Positions 55,456-64,000 of a stretch of 64,000 bases of DNA are shown piece by piece. The translations under genes were made by a program, and so were the position numbers. The notes below the pieces were generated by a model that was given only the letters and a program-made list of their open reading frames with translations, did no database searches and had not been told where the DNA came from. Within the stretch, counting starts at the first letter, position 1; the number at the start of each line of letters is the position of its first letter. The DNA is from Lachnospiraceae bacterium GAM79 (lineage in GTDB: Bacteria > Bacillota > Clostridia > Lachnospirales > Lachnospiraceae). Location: NCBI GenBank assembly GCA_020735665.1, contig CP085928.1, forward strand, positions 1,528,501 to 1,592,500. Direction: 5' to 3'.

Positions 55456-57270
55456 ATGTTTAATTTTGAAGAAGAATTAAAAAAACTGCCTCATACACCG
55501 GGTGTCTATCTGATGCATAATAAGACCGATGAAATCATCTATGTCGGCAAAGCCATTGATCTGTATAACCGGGTACACCAGTATTTTCAGGCAGGATATA
55601 AACGCTCACCTAAAATCGAAAAAATGGTCAGCCACATCGCGTGGTTTGAATATATCATCTGCGAATCCGAAATTGAAGCGCTGGTGCTGGAATGCAACCT
55701 GATCAAGGAACACCGTCCGCACTATAATACCATGCTTACGGATGACAAAAGCTACCCATACATCAAGATCACAGTCAACGAGGATTTTCCTCGTATTCTG
55801 TTCTCGCATCAGATGCACCGGGATCATGCCAGATATTTTGGTCCTTATACTAATGCAGGTGCCGTCAAGGATACCATTGATCTGTTAAAGAAGCTGTATC
55901 ATCTGCGTAGCTGCAACAAAAAGCTACCGCAGGAAACAGGGTTGGATCGTCCATGTCTGTATTACCACATTGGGCAATGCAAGGCTCCCTGTCAGGGTTA
56001 CATCTCAAAAGAGGACTACGGCAGGCAGGTGGAACAGGCAATTCATTTTCTGACCGGACATCACCGGCAGACGGTAAAGGAGCTGGAAGAAAAGATGAAA
56101 CAGCTTGCAGCCGACATGGAATTTGAACAGGCGGCAGAGGTTCGTGATCTGATCGAAAGCATTAAACATATCGCATCAAAACAGCGTGTTGACAACACAA
56201 CAACCGATGACCGTGACGTGATCGCAATGGCTGCCAACAACATGAACGAGGGCGTTATCTCTGTCTTCTTCATCCGTAACGGCAAGATGATCGGCAGAGA
56301 GCATTTCCATATGACCGGTGTGCAGTCGGAATCTTATGGAGATATTATGGCTGCATTTTTAAAGCAGTATTACGCTTCTACTCCATTTCTCCCTAAGGAG
56401 ATCATTCTGGAGCATGAAGTAAATGAGCAGGAGCTGATCGAACAATACTTAAGCGAGCGGCGGGGGAATCTTGTGCACATCCTCACCCCTCAAAAAGGTG
56501 ACAAAGCCAAGCTGTTAAAGCTTGCGCGCGACAATGCCTTTCTTGTTCTGACACAGGATACAGAAAAGCTGAAACGGGAGCAGGCACGAACAGAAGGCGC
56601 AGCAAAGGAACTGGCGGAGCTGATCGGAGTTCCGTCGGCCAAACGGCTGGAAGCCTTCGATATCTCGCACATCAGCGGCTACCATTCGGTTGCTTCAATG
56701 GTGGTCTTTGAAAATGGAAAAGCCAGGCCAAATGAATACCGCAAATTCAAATTAAGAACGATCGACGGACCGGATGACTACGCCAGTATGCGTGAAGTTC
56801 TGACAAGACGATTTACCGATGAACGTTTTAAGGTCTATCCTGACATCCTTATGATGGATGGTGGTAAGGGACAGGTCAACATTGCTCTGGAGGTTCTTAA
56901 CGAGCTGCATCTGAACATTCCGGTCTGCGGCATGGTAAAGGATGACTACCACAGAACCAGAGGTCTGTATTTTAACAATAAAGAAGTGGAATTTCCGAAA
57001 AATACTCAGGCATTTGACATGGTCACCCGTTTGCAGGATGAAGCCCACCGTTTTGCCATCGAATATCACAGAAGCCTCAGAAGCAAATCTCAGGTACATT
57101 CGATCCTTGAGGATATACCGGGCATCGGCCCTGCCAGACGAAAGGATCTGATGGGCTATTTCAAGGATATCGCAAAGATCCGGGAGGCATCCGTCGATGA
57201 ACTGATGCAGGTGTCATCCATGAACCGGAACGCCGCCGAAATGGTGTACGAATTTTTCCACAAGGAATAA
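55456..57270 (+). CDS. uvrC: Excinuclease ABC subunit C
   Basis: 604 residues. GIY-YIG nuclease at the N-terminus (TPGVYLMHNKTDEIIYVGKA), a UVR motif (ELEEKMKQLAADMEFEQAAEVRD, about 205-230), an RNase H-like nuclease (FDISHISG, MMDGGKGQVN) and C-terminal helix-hairpin-helix pairs (DIPGIGPARRKDLMGYF). It makes the dual incisions in nucleotide excision repair. Divergent from hprK. Repeat element M starts 7 bp after its stop. Confidence 0.96.
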   Translation: MFNFEEELKKLPHTPGVYLMHNKTDEIIYVGKAIDLYNRVHQYFQAGYKRSPKIEKMVSHIAWFEYIICESEIEALVLECNLIKEHRPHYNTMLTDDKSYPYIKITVNEDFPRILFSHQMHRDHARYFGPYTNAGAVKDTIDLLKKLYHLRSCNKKLPQETGLDRPCLYYHIGQCKAPCQGYISKEDYGRQVEQAIHFLTGHHRQTVKELEEKMKQLAADMEFEQAAEVRDLIESIKHIASKQRVDNTTTDDRDVIAMAANNMNEGVISVFFIRNGKMIGREHFHMTGVQSESYGDIMAAFLKQYYASTPFLPKEIILEHEVNEQELIEQYLSERRGNLVHILTPQKGDKAKLLKLARDNAFLVLTQDTEKLKREQARTEGAAKELAELIGVPSAKRLEAFDISHISGYHSVASMVVFENGKARPNEYRKFKLRTIDGPDDYASMREVLTRRFTDERFKVYPDILMMDGGKGQVNIALEVLNELHLNIPVCGMVKDDYHRTRGLYFNNKEVEFPKNTQAFDMVTRLQDEAHRFAIEYHRSLRSKSQVHSILEDIPGIGPARRKDLMGYFKDIAKIREASVDELMQVSSMNRNAAEMVYEFFHKE

Positions 57271-57277
57271 GATAATC

Positions 57278-57539
57278 TGTATGCAGATATTTACCCAGTT
57301 GTATTAGAACGAAAAAGCCACCAGAGGTCTAGGTCTGTCATATTGCATAGCTATTATTCCGCAAGACGCTTTCGCTCTGTTCCTCAACGTAGCGGTACAT
57401 AAAGCTGCAAAAGACGCAGCTTAAGTACCGACGCTCGGAAAGGCTTGCTGCATAACAGTATGCAATATTCCAGACTGTGGGCGGTTTTTAGTTCAAACAA
57501 GGTGTAGCGGGTATATATCTTTGCAAATATCTGCATACA
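57278..57539. repeat. Intergenic palindromic element, alpha core, long arms (copy M)
   Basis: Imperfect arms of about 75 nt (outer block TGTATGCAGATATTT left and AAATATCTGCATACA right; inner block ATATTGCATA / TATGCAATAT) enclose an alpha core with GCAAGACGCTTTCGCTCT and apex AAGCTGC/GCAGCTT. It fills the whole gap between uvrC and the HD-domain gene, from 7 bp after the uvrC stop to just before the next ribosome binding site. Confidence 0.85.
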
Positions 57540-57559
57540 TACAACAAGGAGATTGAAAG

Positions 57560-58150
57560 ATGGAATATAATTTTTTTGCTATGATTTCGAGAATGAAATA
57601 CATCGACCGCTGGGCGTTGATGCGGAATACAAGGGAAGAAAATCTGTGTGAACACAGTCTGGAAGTCAGTATTATCGCTCATGCCCTTGCCGTGATCGGC
57701 AATACTTACTACGAAAAGGATCTGAATGCGGAACGGGCTGCTCTGATCGGGCTATACCATGACGCTTCAGAGATCATAACCGGTGATATGCCGACTCCGG
57801 TCAAGTATTATAATGATGACATCAAGGAATCATTTAAAATGATCGAGAAAACAGCCTGCTATAAGCTGTTAAACAAACTGCCGGATGAGATGAAGCCACA
57901 GTATGAACCGCTCTTCTTTCGTCAGTCCGGGGATGAATATATCTGGAAGCTTGTAAAGGCTGCGGATAAGCTGTCCGCTCTTATCAAATGTATGGAAGAA
58001 ACTTCTGTCGGCAATCCGGAATTTTCCAGTGCCTACGAATCCACAAAGGCTGCTGTCGACAAGCTTGCTGCCGACCTTCCGGAAGTTACCCATTTCCTGT
58101 CCGACTTCCTCCCTGCCTACGGCAAAAACCTCGACCAACTTCAATTTTAA
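57560..58150 (+). CDS. HD-domain 5'-deoxynucleotidase, YfbR-like
   Basis: 196 residues; AAGGAG before the ATG. RWALMRNTREENLCEHSLEVSIIAHALA and LYHDASEIITGDMPTPVKY give the HD metal site (H..HD..D) and the YfbR signature RWxLMRN. Such enzymes hydrolyse deoxynucleoside monophosphates. It is flanked on both sides by alpha elements in the same orientation. Confidence 0.88.
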   Translation: MEYNFFAMISRMKYIDRWALMRNTREENLCEHSLEVSIIAHALAVIGNTYYEKDLNAERAALIGLYHDASEIITGDMPTPVKYYNDDIKESFKMIEKTACYKLLNKLPDEMKPQYEPLFFRQSGDEYIWKLVKAADKLSALIKCMEETSVGNPEFSSAYESTKAAVDKLAADLPEVTHFLSDFLPAYGKNLDQLQF

Positions 58151-58157
58151 TTTTAGT

Positions 58158-58326
58158 AATGCCGTTTTTGGCGTGGCATGTAATACAACTATTATTCCGC
58201 AAGACGCTTGCGCTCTATTCCTCGACGTAACGGTACATAAAGTTGCAAAATACGCAACTTAAGTACCGACGCTCGGAAAGGCTTGCTTCATAACAGTGTA
58301 TTACATGCCACGCCAAAAACGGCATT
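58158..58326. repeat. Intergenic palindromic element, alpha core, perfect 30-bp arms (copy N)
   Basis: Arms 58158-58187 and 58297-58326 are exact reverse complements over 30 bp. Alpha core with GCAAGACGCTTGCGCTCTA and apex AAGTTGC/GCAACTT, a compensated variant of copy M. It starts 7 bp after the stop codon of the HD protein. Confidence 0.92.
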
Positions 58327-58330
58327 TTTA

Positions 58331-58376
58331 AAACTACCACAACATATTGCAACTATGCGGTGGTATATGTTTTTTA
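58331..58376 (+). terminator. Probable terminator after the HD-domain gene
   Basis: ACTACCAC...GTGGTAT stem with inner AACATAT, followed by GTTTTTT on the plus strand. Confidence 0.55.
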
Positions 58377-58388
58377 GGGAATATCAAA

Positions 58389-58558
58389 AATACCGCACAT
58401 GGATGGTTATATTACACACTGTTATGTAGCAAGCCTTTTTCCACGCCGGTTCTTAGTGAACCGCCACAGGCGGAGAACTTAGCACCGTTGCGTGGAAATA
58501 GAGCGCAAGCGTCTTGCGGAATAATAGTTGTGTGATATAACCGTCCATGTGCGGTATT
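58389..58558. repeat. Intergenic palindromic element, alpha core (copy O)
   Basis: Arms of about 30 nt (AATACCGCACATGGATGGTT left, AACCGTCCATGTGCGGTATT right, one substitution and a 2-nt length difference). The alpha core is inverted relative to N, with a different apex (GGTTCTTAGTGAACC region with CCGCC-ACA-GGCGG). It ends 4 bp from the ftsH stop codon. Confidence 0.9.
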
Positions 58559-58562
58559 GCAC

Positions 58563-60437
58563 CTATCTCTGTGGTTCCACCTGAGCAAGAATCGACATGA
58601 ATTCTTTGCCGGTGATCGTTTCATGTTCTATAAGGAAGCTGGCGATGGAATCCAGGGCTGCCATATGAGCAGACAAAAGTCTTTTTGCTTTATTATAGGA
58701 ATCTCGCAGCATATCACGGATCTCTTTATCGATCTTGGTAGCGGTCTCATCCGAACACTGAAGGGCAAGATTTCTGTCCAGATACTGCCCTTCTATCGAT
58801 TCAAGCTGCACCATACCGAATTTGTCTGACATACCATACATGGTTATCATGGCTCTGGCTGTCTTGGTCGCCTTCTCGATATCATTTGATGCTCCTGTTG
58901 TCACCGAGTCGAATTTCAATTCTTCCGCTGCACGTCCGCCAAGCAGGGTTATAAGCTCTGCTTCCAGCTCTTTCTTGGATCCCAGATATTTTTCTTCTTC
59001 CGGAACCTGCCATACATAACCCAGAGATCCCATTGTTCTTGGAACGATTGTAATCCTCTGGATTGGCTCAGTGTGTTTCTGAATTGCAGCAAGTAATGCA
59101 TGTCCGACTTCATGATAAGCAACGATCTGTTTTTCTTCTTTACTGAGCAGACGATCCTTTTTCTCTTTGCCGGCAAATACAACCTCTACCGCGCCGATCA
59201 GATCCTGTTGAGAAACCAGGCTTCTGCCATCACGAACGGCTGCCAGTGCTCCCTCATTTATGATATTTGCAAGATCCGCACCAACTGCACCTGAAGTTGC
59301 AAGTGCCAGTTCATGAAGATCAACGGTTTCATCCATCTTGACATTCTTGGAATGAACCTTCAGTGTATCGATTCTTCCCTTCAGATCCGGCTTCTCTACG
59401 ATAACTCTGCGGTCAAATCGACCCGGACGAAGAAGTGCCTTATCAAGTACCTCCGGGCGATTCGTTGCTGCAAGAATTACAATACCCTTTGATGTATCAA
59501 AGCCATCCATCTCCGCAAGAAGCTGATTCAAGGTCTGCTCCCGTTCGGAATCTCCGCCATGTCTGGAATCTCTGCTTCTTCCGATCGCATCGATCTCATC
59601 GATAAATATAATACATGGTGCCATCTGTGTCGCCTGTTTGAACAGATCTCTGACACGGGAAGCACCCACACCGACATACATCTCTACAAAGCTGGAACCG
59701 GACATAGAGAAGAATGGTACATTTGCTTCACCTGCCACAGCTTTTGCAAGCAGGGTCTTACCGGTTCCCGGAGGGCCGACAAGCAGCGCACCCTTCGGCA
59801 GCTTCGCACCGATATCCAGATATTTCTTTGGATTGTGAAGGAAATCAACCATCTCTGTCAGAGACTCTTTTGCTTCTTCCTCACCGGCTACATCCGCAAA
59901 GGTAACGCCCGTCTTCTTCTCAACGTAGATCTTCGCATTGGCTCTGCCTACGCCGCCGCTTCGTTTCATGATCATCGACAACAGCAGATAGAATGCAACG
60001 ATCATCACGATATAAGAAATGATCGTACCAACCATAGCACTTCCACTCTCATCTACACCTTCATATTCTGTTCCATATTTGGTCTTTGCCTGACGAAGCT
60101 TCTCTGCCAGACTGTCATCCGATATTCTGGTTGCTGTATATTTGGTCTTACTGATCAGCTTATCATCAGCATTATTTTCAAATACGATCTTGCTTCCGTA
60201 GATCTTTACAGAACCAACCTCGCCCTTATCCAACATCTCGATAAACTGACCATATGTGACTTCCTCTTCTCTGCCGGATGACACCCGGTCAAATACGCGC
60301 CAGAATAAAAATGTCAGTAAAATGGAAATAACCAGGATCACAATGATCGAGCGGTTGTTTTTCCCTTTATTTCCATTATTATTGTTATTATTGCTGTTGT
60401 TATTATTGTTACTGTTTTCCGGTAAATTATTGTCCAA
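58563..60437 (-). CDS. ftsH: ATP-dependent zinc metalloprotease FtsH
   Basis: 624 residues. TTG start at 60437 behind AAGGAGG. The first ~25 residues are almost all Asn (poly-AAC/AAT tract 60359-60418). Then TM1 (IIVILVISILLTFLFW), a short external domain and TM2 (near 135-160). The AAA domain has VGPPGTGKTLLAKA and CIIFIDEIDAIGR, and the SRH is ATNRPEVLDKALLRPGRFDR. The protease site is HEVGH. It degrades unstable membrane and regulatory proteins. Confidence 0.97.
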   Translation of the reverse strand: MDNNLPENSNNNNNSNNNNNNGNKGKNNRSIIVILVISILLTFLFWRVFDRVSSGREEEVTYGQFIEMLDKGEVGSVKIYGSKIVFENNADDKLISKTKYTATRISDDSLAEKLRQAKTKYGTEYEGVDESGSAMVGTIISYIVMIVAFYLLLSMIMKRSGGVGRANAKIYVEKKTGVTFADVAGEEEAKESLTEMVDFLHNPKKYLDIGAKLPKGALLVGPPGTGKTLLAKAVAGEANVPFFSMSGSSFVEMYVGVGASRVRDLFKQATQMAPCIIFIDEIDAIGRSRDSRHGGDSEREQTLNQLLAEMDGFDTSKGIVILAATNRPEVLDKALLRPGRFDRRVIVEKPDLKGRIDTLKVHSKNVKMDETVDLHELALATSGAVGADLANIINEGALAAVRDGRSLVSQQDLIGAVEVVFAGKEKKDRLLSKEEKQIVAYHEVGHALLAAIQKHTEPIQRITIVPRTMGSLGYVWQVPEEEKYLGSKKELEAELITLLGGRAAEELKFDSVTTGASNDIEKATKTARAMITMYGMSDKFGMVQLESIEGQYLDRNLALQCSDETATKIDKEIRDMLRDSYNKAKRLLSAHMAALDSIASFLIEHETITGKEFMSILAQVEPQR

Positions 60438-60508
60438 TCGGAACCTCCTTTTATACAGTTCTTATACTGTATCTTTCTTTTGTATGTATTTCTGATAATT
60501 TCGCATTC

Positions 60509-60537
60509 ATTATAGACATATTCTTTTTTGCTTGCAA
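60509..60537 (-). promoter_or_regulatory. Sigma-A promoter of ftsH
   Basis: TTGCAA (60532-60537), 17-bp spacer, TATAAT (60509-60514) on the minus strand, about 72 bp before the start. Confidence 0.8.
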
Positions 60538-60573
60538 TATAATAGCATTTTTGTTCATGAAGATTTAACCTTT

Positions 60574-61803
60574 TTATTGCTCTACATACATATCAACGTA
60601 CAGATAGCCTCCCAGACGTGAAACCGATATCTCCCATTCTCCAATATGTACTTCTGTATAATTATTTCCCGTTTCATCTGATGTATCCGTCGCATCACGC
60701 AAAGTATGGAGCCCTGCTATAATAGAATCATAACCACTTCCGGATTCCAGATCCGGTTCATCAAGAGCATTTGCAATTATCGTATATATATCATCCATAC
60801 GGTAATAATCATTGTCATCCTGAATCTTCTGTGCAATCATCAATGAATGAATTCTGTCAGAGTTATAATCTCCATAGACCGCAACACGAAGGAATCCCAT
60901 ATCTGCATAAAATGAATCTTTTTTCTCATAGCAGGTATTTCCATCGTCATACTTATAGAGTCCAAGATATCTGCCATACTCATCCGCCTGCAGATCGATT
61001 CCCATATTCTGCGCGCCTGCAAGCATATCAGATTCAAAATCCGCCATGGCTGTGCCATCATAATGACCAACCAGAGTACATTCCCCGCCATCCTCTGACA
61101 CTTCTTCTGCTGAAAGTGCCGTGTAATAATTACCTTCTGTTCCCTGTTTTTCTCCGGGAGAAGTATAATACATATAGCCGTCCGGAGCAACAAGTGAAGC
61201 ATCATCTATGTCTTCGTTGTCCCATTCCGTATCCTGATCCATATAAGTATCATCTTCTATATACTCTTCTTCTGTATCTGCCTCATACGAATCATCCTTT
61301 ATATGATCAAATATGACCGGTAAAAATTCGCAGCATAAACCAATAATGACACCGATAATAGCAAGCGCAGATGCTTTCTTTTTCTTATTTCCTGTATTAT
61401 ATGAAGTTCCCGGTGCACGATTCTGCCAGGATTTCCATTCTCCCTCTGTCGATTTAGTCTGTCCGTTCTGTATGTCAGAATATGCTTTCTGTTTCTCCTT
61501 CCGGTTGTAATCTTCATTATGATCAGATCCGAATCCGTCATGAAAATCCTTTCGCTCATCCCTGTCGAATTCAAATTCATCATGGCAGTCAGATACAATA
61601 TCTTCTACCTCCATCTTATCCGCACTATAATCATAGACATCTCCGTCAAAATTATAATCTCGCTGATAATCTACATCACTTCGTCTTTCATTCAGATAAA
61701 ATGTATGATTATTCTCGATTGGAGTAACAAACCGCTTACATGTCTTGCAAAAATTAATACTATTTACCGAACTGTCACAAATCGGGCAAAGCTTTGTACC
61801 CAT
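60574..61803 (-). CDS. Zinc-ribbon membrane protein of unknown function
   Basis: About 409 residues from ATG 61803. N-terminal zinc ribbon LCPICDSS...FCKTCKRF, then a long acidic, polar region (about 40-145). One membrane segment follows (ALAIIGVIIGLCCEFLPVIF), then a second acidic stretch and a folded extracellular domain (about 215-409). The ribbon inside and domain outside suggest an envelope sensor or scaffold, but no family is recognised. It precedes ftsH on the same strand with its own gap and promoter for ftsH between. Confidence 0.72.
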   Translation of the reverse strand: MGTKLCPICDSSVNSINFCKTCKRFVTPIENNHTFYLNERRSDVDYQRDYNFDGDVYDYSADKMEVEDIVSDCHDEFEFDRDERKDFHDGFGSDHNEDYNRKEKQKAYSDIQNGQTKSTEGEWKSWQNRAPGTSYNTGNKKKKASALAIIGVIIGLCCEFLPVIFDHIKDDSYEADTEEEYIEDDTYMDQDTEWDNEDIDDASLVAPDGYMYYTSPGEKQGTEGNYYTALSAEEVSEDGGECTLVGHYDGTAMADFESDMLAGAQNMGIDLQADEYGRYLGLYKYDDGNTCYEKKDSFYADMGFLRVAVYGDYNSDRIHSLMIAQKIQDDNDYYRMDDIYTIIANALDEPDLESGSGYDSIIAGLHTLRDATDTSDETGNNYTEVHIGEWEISVSRLGGYLYVDMYVEQ

Positions 61804-61908
61804 ATACCGCACCTCTTTTCAAACAAATGTACTTCTGTCGTTTACTTTAAAGCCTTTTCCATATTTCGTCAACACCGGAAATGAATGGTGCAGCTTATTT
61901 CTCCGTGC

Positions 61909-61937
61909 TTGACACTCTACTATAAACTATCTATTAT
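61909..61937 (+). promoter_or_regulatory. Promoter of the phospholipase-C-like gene
   Basis: TTGACA (61909-61914), 17-bp spacer, TATTAT (61932-61937), 25 bp before the ATG. Confidence 0.72.
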
Positions 61938-61961
61938 TATCTGAGAAAGAAGGTCAAGACA

Positions 61962-62741
61962 ATGCCAGGATTTTTGATGCACCTTGTAGAAGGCGAAATG
62001 ATTTTAAATAATTTAAAAAAACAAATAAATATATCTAAGACATTTACAGAAGAATTCATGCTTGGATGCATCCTTCCCGATGTCACATCGGATAAAGAGC
62101 GAACGCATTTTCGTCCATTATACCAGAAATATCAGATCACGAAATATCCGGACATGACAGCGGTTTATGCTCTGTATGGGAATCAGGAGCTTTCTCCTAT
62201 CGATCTGGGGATTCTTGCTCATTTACAACTGGATGCCAGTTATGTGACGGATTTCTGGCAGCATTTTTTTGTCTTTGAAGATGAATCCGGTGCTCCCTCT
62301 GTCGATACCAGGCATCCCTTATTTGTAAGGCTTCTCAAAGGGCAGGAGGCACGAATCCCGCTTGCGGACTTCTTCTCTGACAAATGGTTCTATGGCGAGT
62401 ATGACCGGATCAATCCTGTTCTGAACAGACAGTTTCATCCATTTGTCCCGGATCATGTATCATACCGGGCGGAAGATATACATATCAAAGAATGTATACC
62501 CGAAGATGCCGGAATGATAAAAACAAGTTTATCGGCATATGTCGGAACCGCGGAGGCAATCGTGTCTGAAGATCAGGCCGCATTCGGCTCTGGTAATCAG
62601 GCGGTCTGCTCTAATACACAGAACTCTCCTGATGATTGTGAGACAAAAATCTTTCCTTATAAGAATATCACCTCCTTTTTACAGGATCAGGCAGACAATT
62701 ATCTGGCAATTCCCTATATGATAAACATCTTATGTAAATAA
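61962..62741 (+). CDS. Zinc-dependent phospholipase-C-like protein
   Basis: 259 residues with AGAAGG before the ATG. MPGFLMHLVEGEMIL, FMLGCILPDVT and LGILAHLQLDASYVTDFWQ resemble the helical His-rich core of zinc-dependent phospholipase C-like proteins (PF00882 type). Only some metal ligands can be placed with confidence. There is no signal peptide. The C-terminal 80 residues are variable. Family call moderate; substrate unknown. Confidence 0.6.
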   Translation: MPGFLMHLVEGEMILNNLKKQINISKTFTEEFMLGCILPDVTSDKERTHFRPLYQKYQITKYPDMTAVYALYGNQELSPIDLGILAHLQLDASYVTDFWQHFFVFEDESGAPSVDTRHPLFVRLLKGQEARIPLADFFSDKWFYGEYDRINPVLNRQFHPFVPDHVSYRAEDIHIKECIPEDAGMIKTSLSAYVGTAEAIVSEDQAAFGSGNQAVCSNTQNSPDDCETKIFPYKNITSFLQDQADNYLAIPYMINILCK

Positions 62742-62795
62742 CATCCGTATGCCTAACGGCAAGCATTATAAACTATAGAATAATCATATATAAAT

Positions 62796-62858
62796 AAAAC
62801 TCCATCCACAGCAGCCCTTATTCTCTCTGAATATGATCCGCTATGGATGGAGTTTTTT
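62796..62858. terminator. Bidirectional terminator between convergent genes
   Basis: AAAACTCCATCCA and TGGATGGAGTTTT pair around a 32-nt loop. The plus strand has TTTTTT after it; the minus strand has a weaker T-rich tail. Confidence 0.78.
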
Positions 62859-62871
62859 ATAAAGTTTTCAT

Positions 62872-64000
62872 CTATTTGATTTTTGCTTTTATAACCTTTG
62901 TATAAGCACCATAGGTTTTCTTGCCCTTATATGTCTTATACGCTCTGACTTTGAAATAACAGGTCTTACCTTTCTTTAATTTCTTCTTGGTAAGTGTTAA
63001 TTTCTTTGTCTGACCGATCTTCTTATATTTGCCCTTCTTGGACGTAGCCATATAGACTTCATAACCATCGGCTCCCTTTGTTTTTTTCCAGCTTACTACG
63101 CATGTCTTTGCTTTCTTGGATACTGCCTTTGTCTTCTTAACAGCACCCGGCTTTGTAACAAATGTGTATGCTGTGCCGGAACCTTTGATCTTGGTCTTGC
63201 CTGACAATTTGTAAGCATAGATCGTGTATGTATACTTGGTTGCTGATTTCAGCTTTGTTGCTTTATAAGAAACTGTTTTTGAACTTACAGTCTTCACAAG
63301 CTTCGACTTTCCGGTTGATGGATTCTTCCTGTAAATCATATAACCGGATGCGCCTGATACCTTCTTCCATTTCAGGGTTGCAGATGTTGTCTTTACACTC
63401 TTTACACTGATTCCTTTTACCTTACCCGGCTTTGTTACCGTAGGTGTAACAGGCTTTGCTGCTGCCTTGATCGCAAATGTCGCCGAAGCGCTTCCAACAT
63501 AATTACCCTGACCTGTAACCGTAACAGTTGCCGTTCCAACATTTATATTATTGCTATATGCTACGGTGTAAGCTGATGCCGGAAGAACCGCTCCATTTAA
63601 CACTACTGTTATACTTGGTATCAATGCCTGTCCGGTATAGGTCTGATCTGCAACTGTTATCACAGCGGATGACAGATTGATCTTCTCCGGTGTTGGATCA
63701 TTCTTCTTTACAATCGTAAAGCTTCCGGTATAGATTCCGGTATAATTGCCCTGACCTTTTATAGTGATCGTAGCTGTTCCGGGATTTGTATTATTGCTGT
63801 AAGAAACTGTATAGTCCTTATCCTTTGCAAGTTCTACAGCTTCTCCATCCATTACAGTTACTCCCGGTCTACATTCTGCACCGGTATAATCAACACTTGA
63901 AGAATAATGGACCTGACATTCTGTGATATTCTTTGGTGCGATCATGTAGGTTCCTGATGCCGTACCTGAGTAATCTCCACAGCCTTCTACAGTTATCGTA
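62872..64000 (-). CDS. Surface protein with fibronectin type III and Ig-like repeats, partial (3' end)
   Basis: The frame is open past the right edge, so the N-terminus is missing; 375 codons are visible. Repeats of about 80 residues (for example VSYSNNTNPGTATITIKGQGNYTG and VAYSNNINVGTATVTVTGQGNYVG) are followed by two fibronectin type III domains (VKTTSATLKWKKVSGASGYMIYRK and AKTCVVSWKKTKGADGYEVYM). The end is lysine-rich, like the cellulase's C-terminus. It is probably a secreted or cell-surface protein. Confidence 0.85.
   Translation of the reverse strand, partial: TITVEGCGDYSGTASGTYMIAPKNITECQVHYSSSVDYTGAECRPGVTVMDGEAVELAKDKDYTVSYSNNTNPGTATITIKGQGNYTGIYTGSFTIVKKNDPTPEKINLSSAVITVADQTYTGQALIPSITVVLNGAVLPASAYTVAYSNNINVGTATVTVTGQGNYVGSASATFAIKAAAKPVTPTVTKPGKVKGISVKSVKTTSATLKWKKVSGASGYMIYRKNPSTGKSKLVKTVSSKTVSYKATKLKSATKYTYTIYAYKLSGKTKIKGSGTAYTFVTKPGAVKKTKAVSKKAKTCVVSWKKTKGADGYEVYMATSKKGKYKKIGQTKKLTLTKKKLKKGKTCYFKVRAYKTYKGKKTYGAYTKVIKAKIK

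Overview
The window looks like a chromosomal segment of a gut-type Lachnospiraceae bacterium (Clostridia), probably close to Coprococcus. The reasons are the low-to-moderate GC, low-GC Gram-positive operon layouts (uvrC, hprK, glucokinase, murB, rapZ, whiA, Crh-like protein, dnaE; gatCAB; coaX-dusB), a secreted GH9 cellulase with lysine-rich Ig-like domains, and strong AAGGAGG ribosome binding sites. Most genes are on the minus strand. There is no phage, plasmid, transposase or CRISPR array. The species assignment is inference.

Layout. 1-6.1 kb: an exopolysaccharide block with two polyprenyl glycosyl-phosphotransferases (one cut by the window edge), a UDP-sugar pyrophosphorylase, two family 2 glycosyltransferases and a small ribbon-helix-helix protein. 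6.2-9.5 kb: gatCAB. 9.8-14.4 kb: NADP isocitrate dehydrogenase, BirA, a PH-like membrane protein and a MATE exporter. 14.5-22.9 kb: purA, a divergent LysR regulator, purB, purF, glmM and a lipid kinase. 23.0-27.5 kb: queD-queE-folE-queC (7-deazapurine/queuosine precursor synthesis) and thrC. 27.7-33.1 kb: a 1792-residue GH9 cellulase. 33.8-37.4 kb: a 3D-domain protein, dusB, coaX and a small conserved protein. 37.4-39.7 kb: dapB and dapA, the latter behind a clear lysine riboswitch. 39.7-45.6 kb: an SSB-like protein, a SpoU methyltransferase, dnaE and a DUF5662-like protein. 45.8-50.0 kb: tRNA-Thr(CGT), an ATPase with a DUF4143-like C-terminus and a Sel1/TPR protein. 50.1-57.3 kb: the Crh-like/whiA/rapZ/murB/glcK/hprK/uvrC carbon-control and cell-envelope cluster. 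57.6-64 kb: a YfbR-like nucleotidase, ftsH, a zinc-ribbon membrane protein, a phospholipase-C-like protein and the 3' part of a fibronectin-type surface protein.

The most unusual content is in the gaps between genes. Thirteen intergenic elements (plus one deletion remnant) have one of three conserved palindromic cores of roughly 90-180 nt. Each core is enclosed by a pair of long inverted arms (about 23-75 nt) that are complementary to each other but unrelated in sequence from one locus to the next. The arms are perfect over 52 bp at 17.1 kb, 40 bp at 25.7 kb, 30 bp at 58.2 kb and 24 bp at 2.8 kb. Inner stems show compensatory changes between copies. Eight elements end 0-9 bp from a stop codon. 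I do not recognise them as a described repeat family; structure seems conserved while outer sequence is free. They are the best candidate here for an undescribed system (structured 3' UTR RNA, hairpin mobile DNA, or both).

Other points: a Crh-like protein lacking the phospho-histidine but keeping the regulatory serine, encoded close to its likely kinase HprK and with an apparent one-base slip at its start; a tRNA-Thr gene 5 bp behind an ATPase gene; and several clean sigma-A promoters (dapA, hprK, ftsH, 3D protein).
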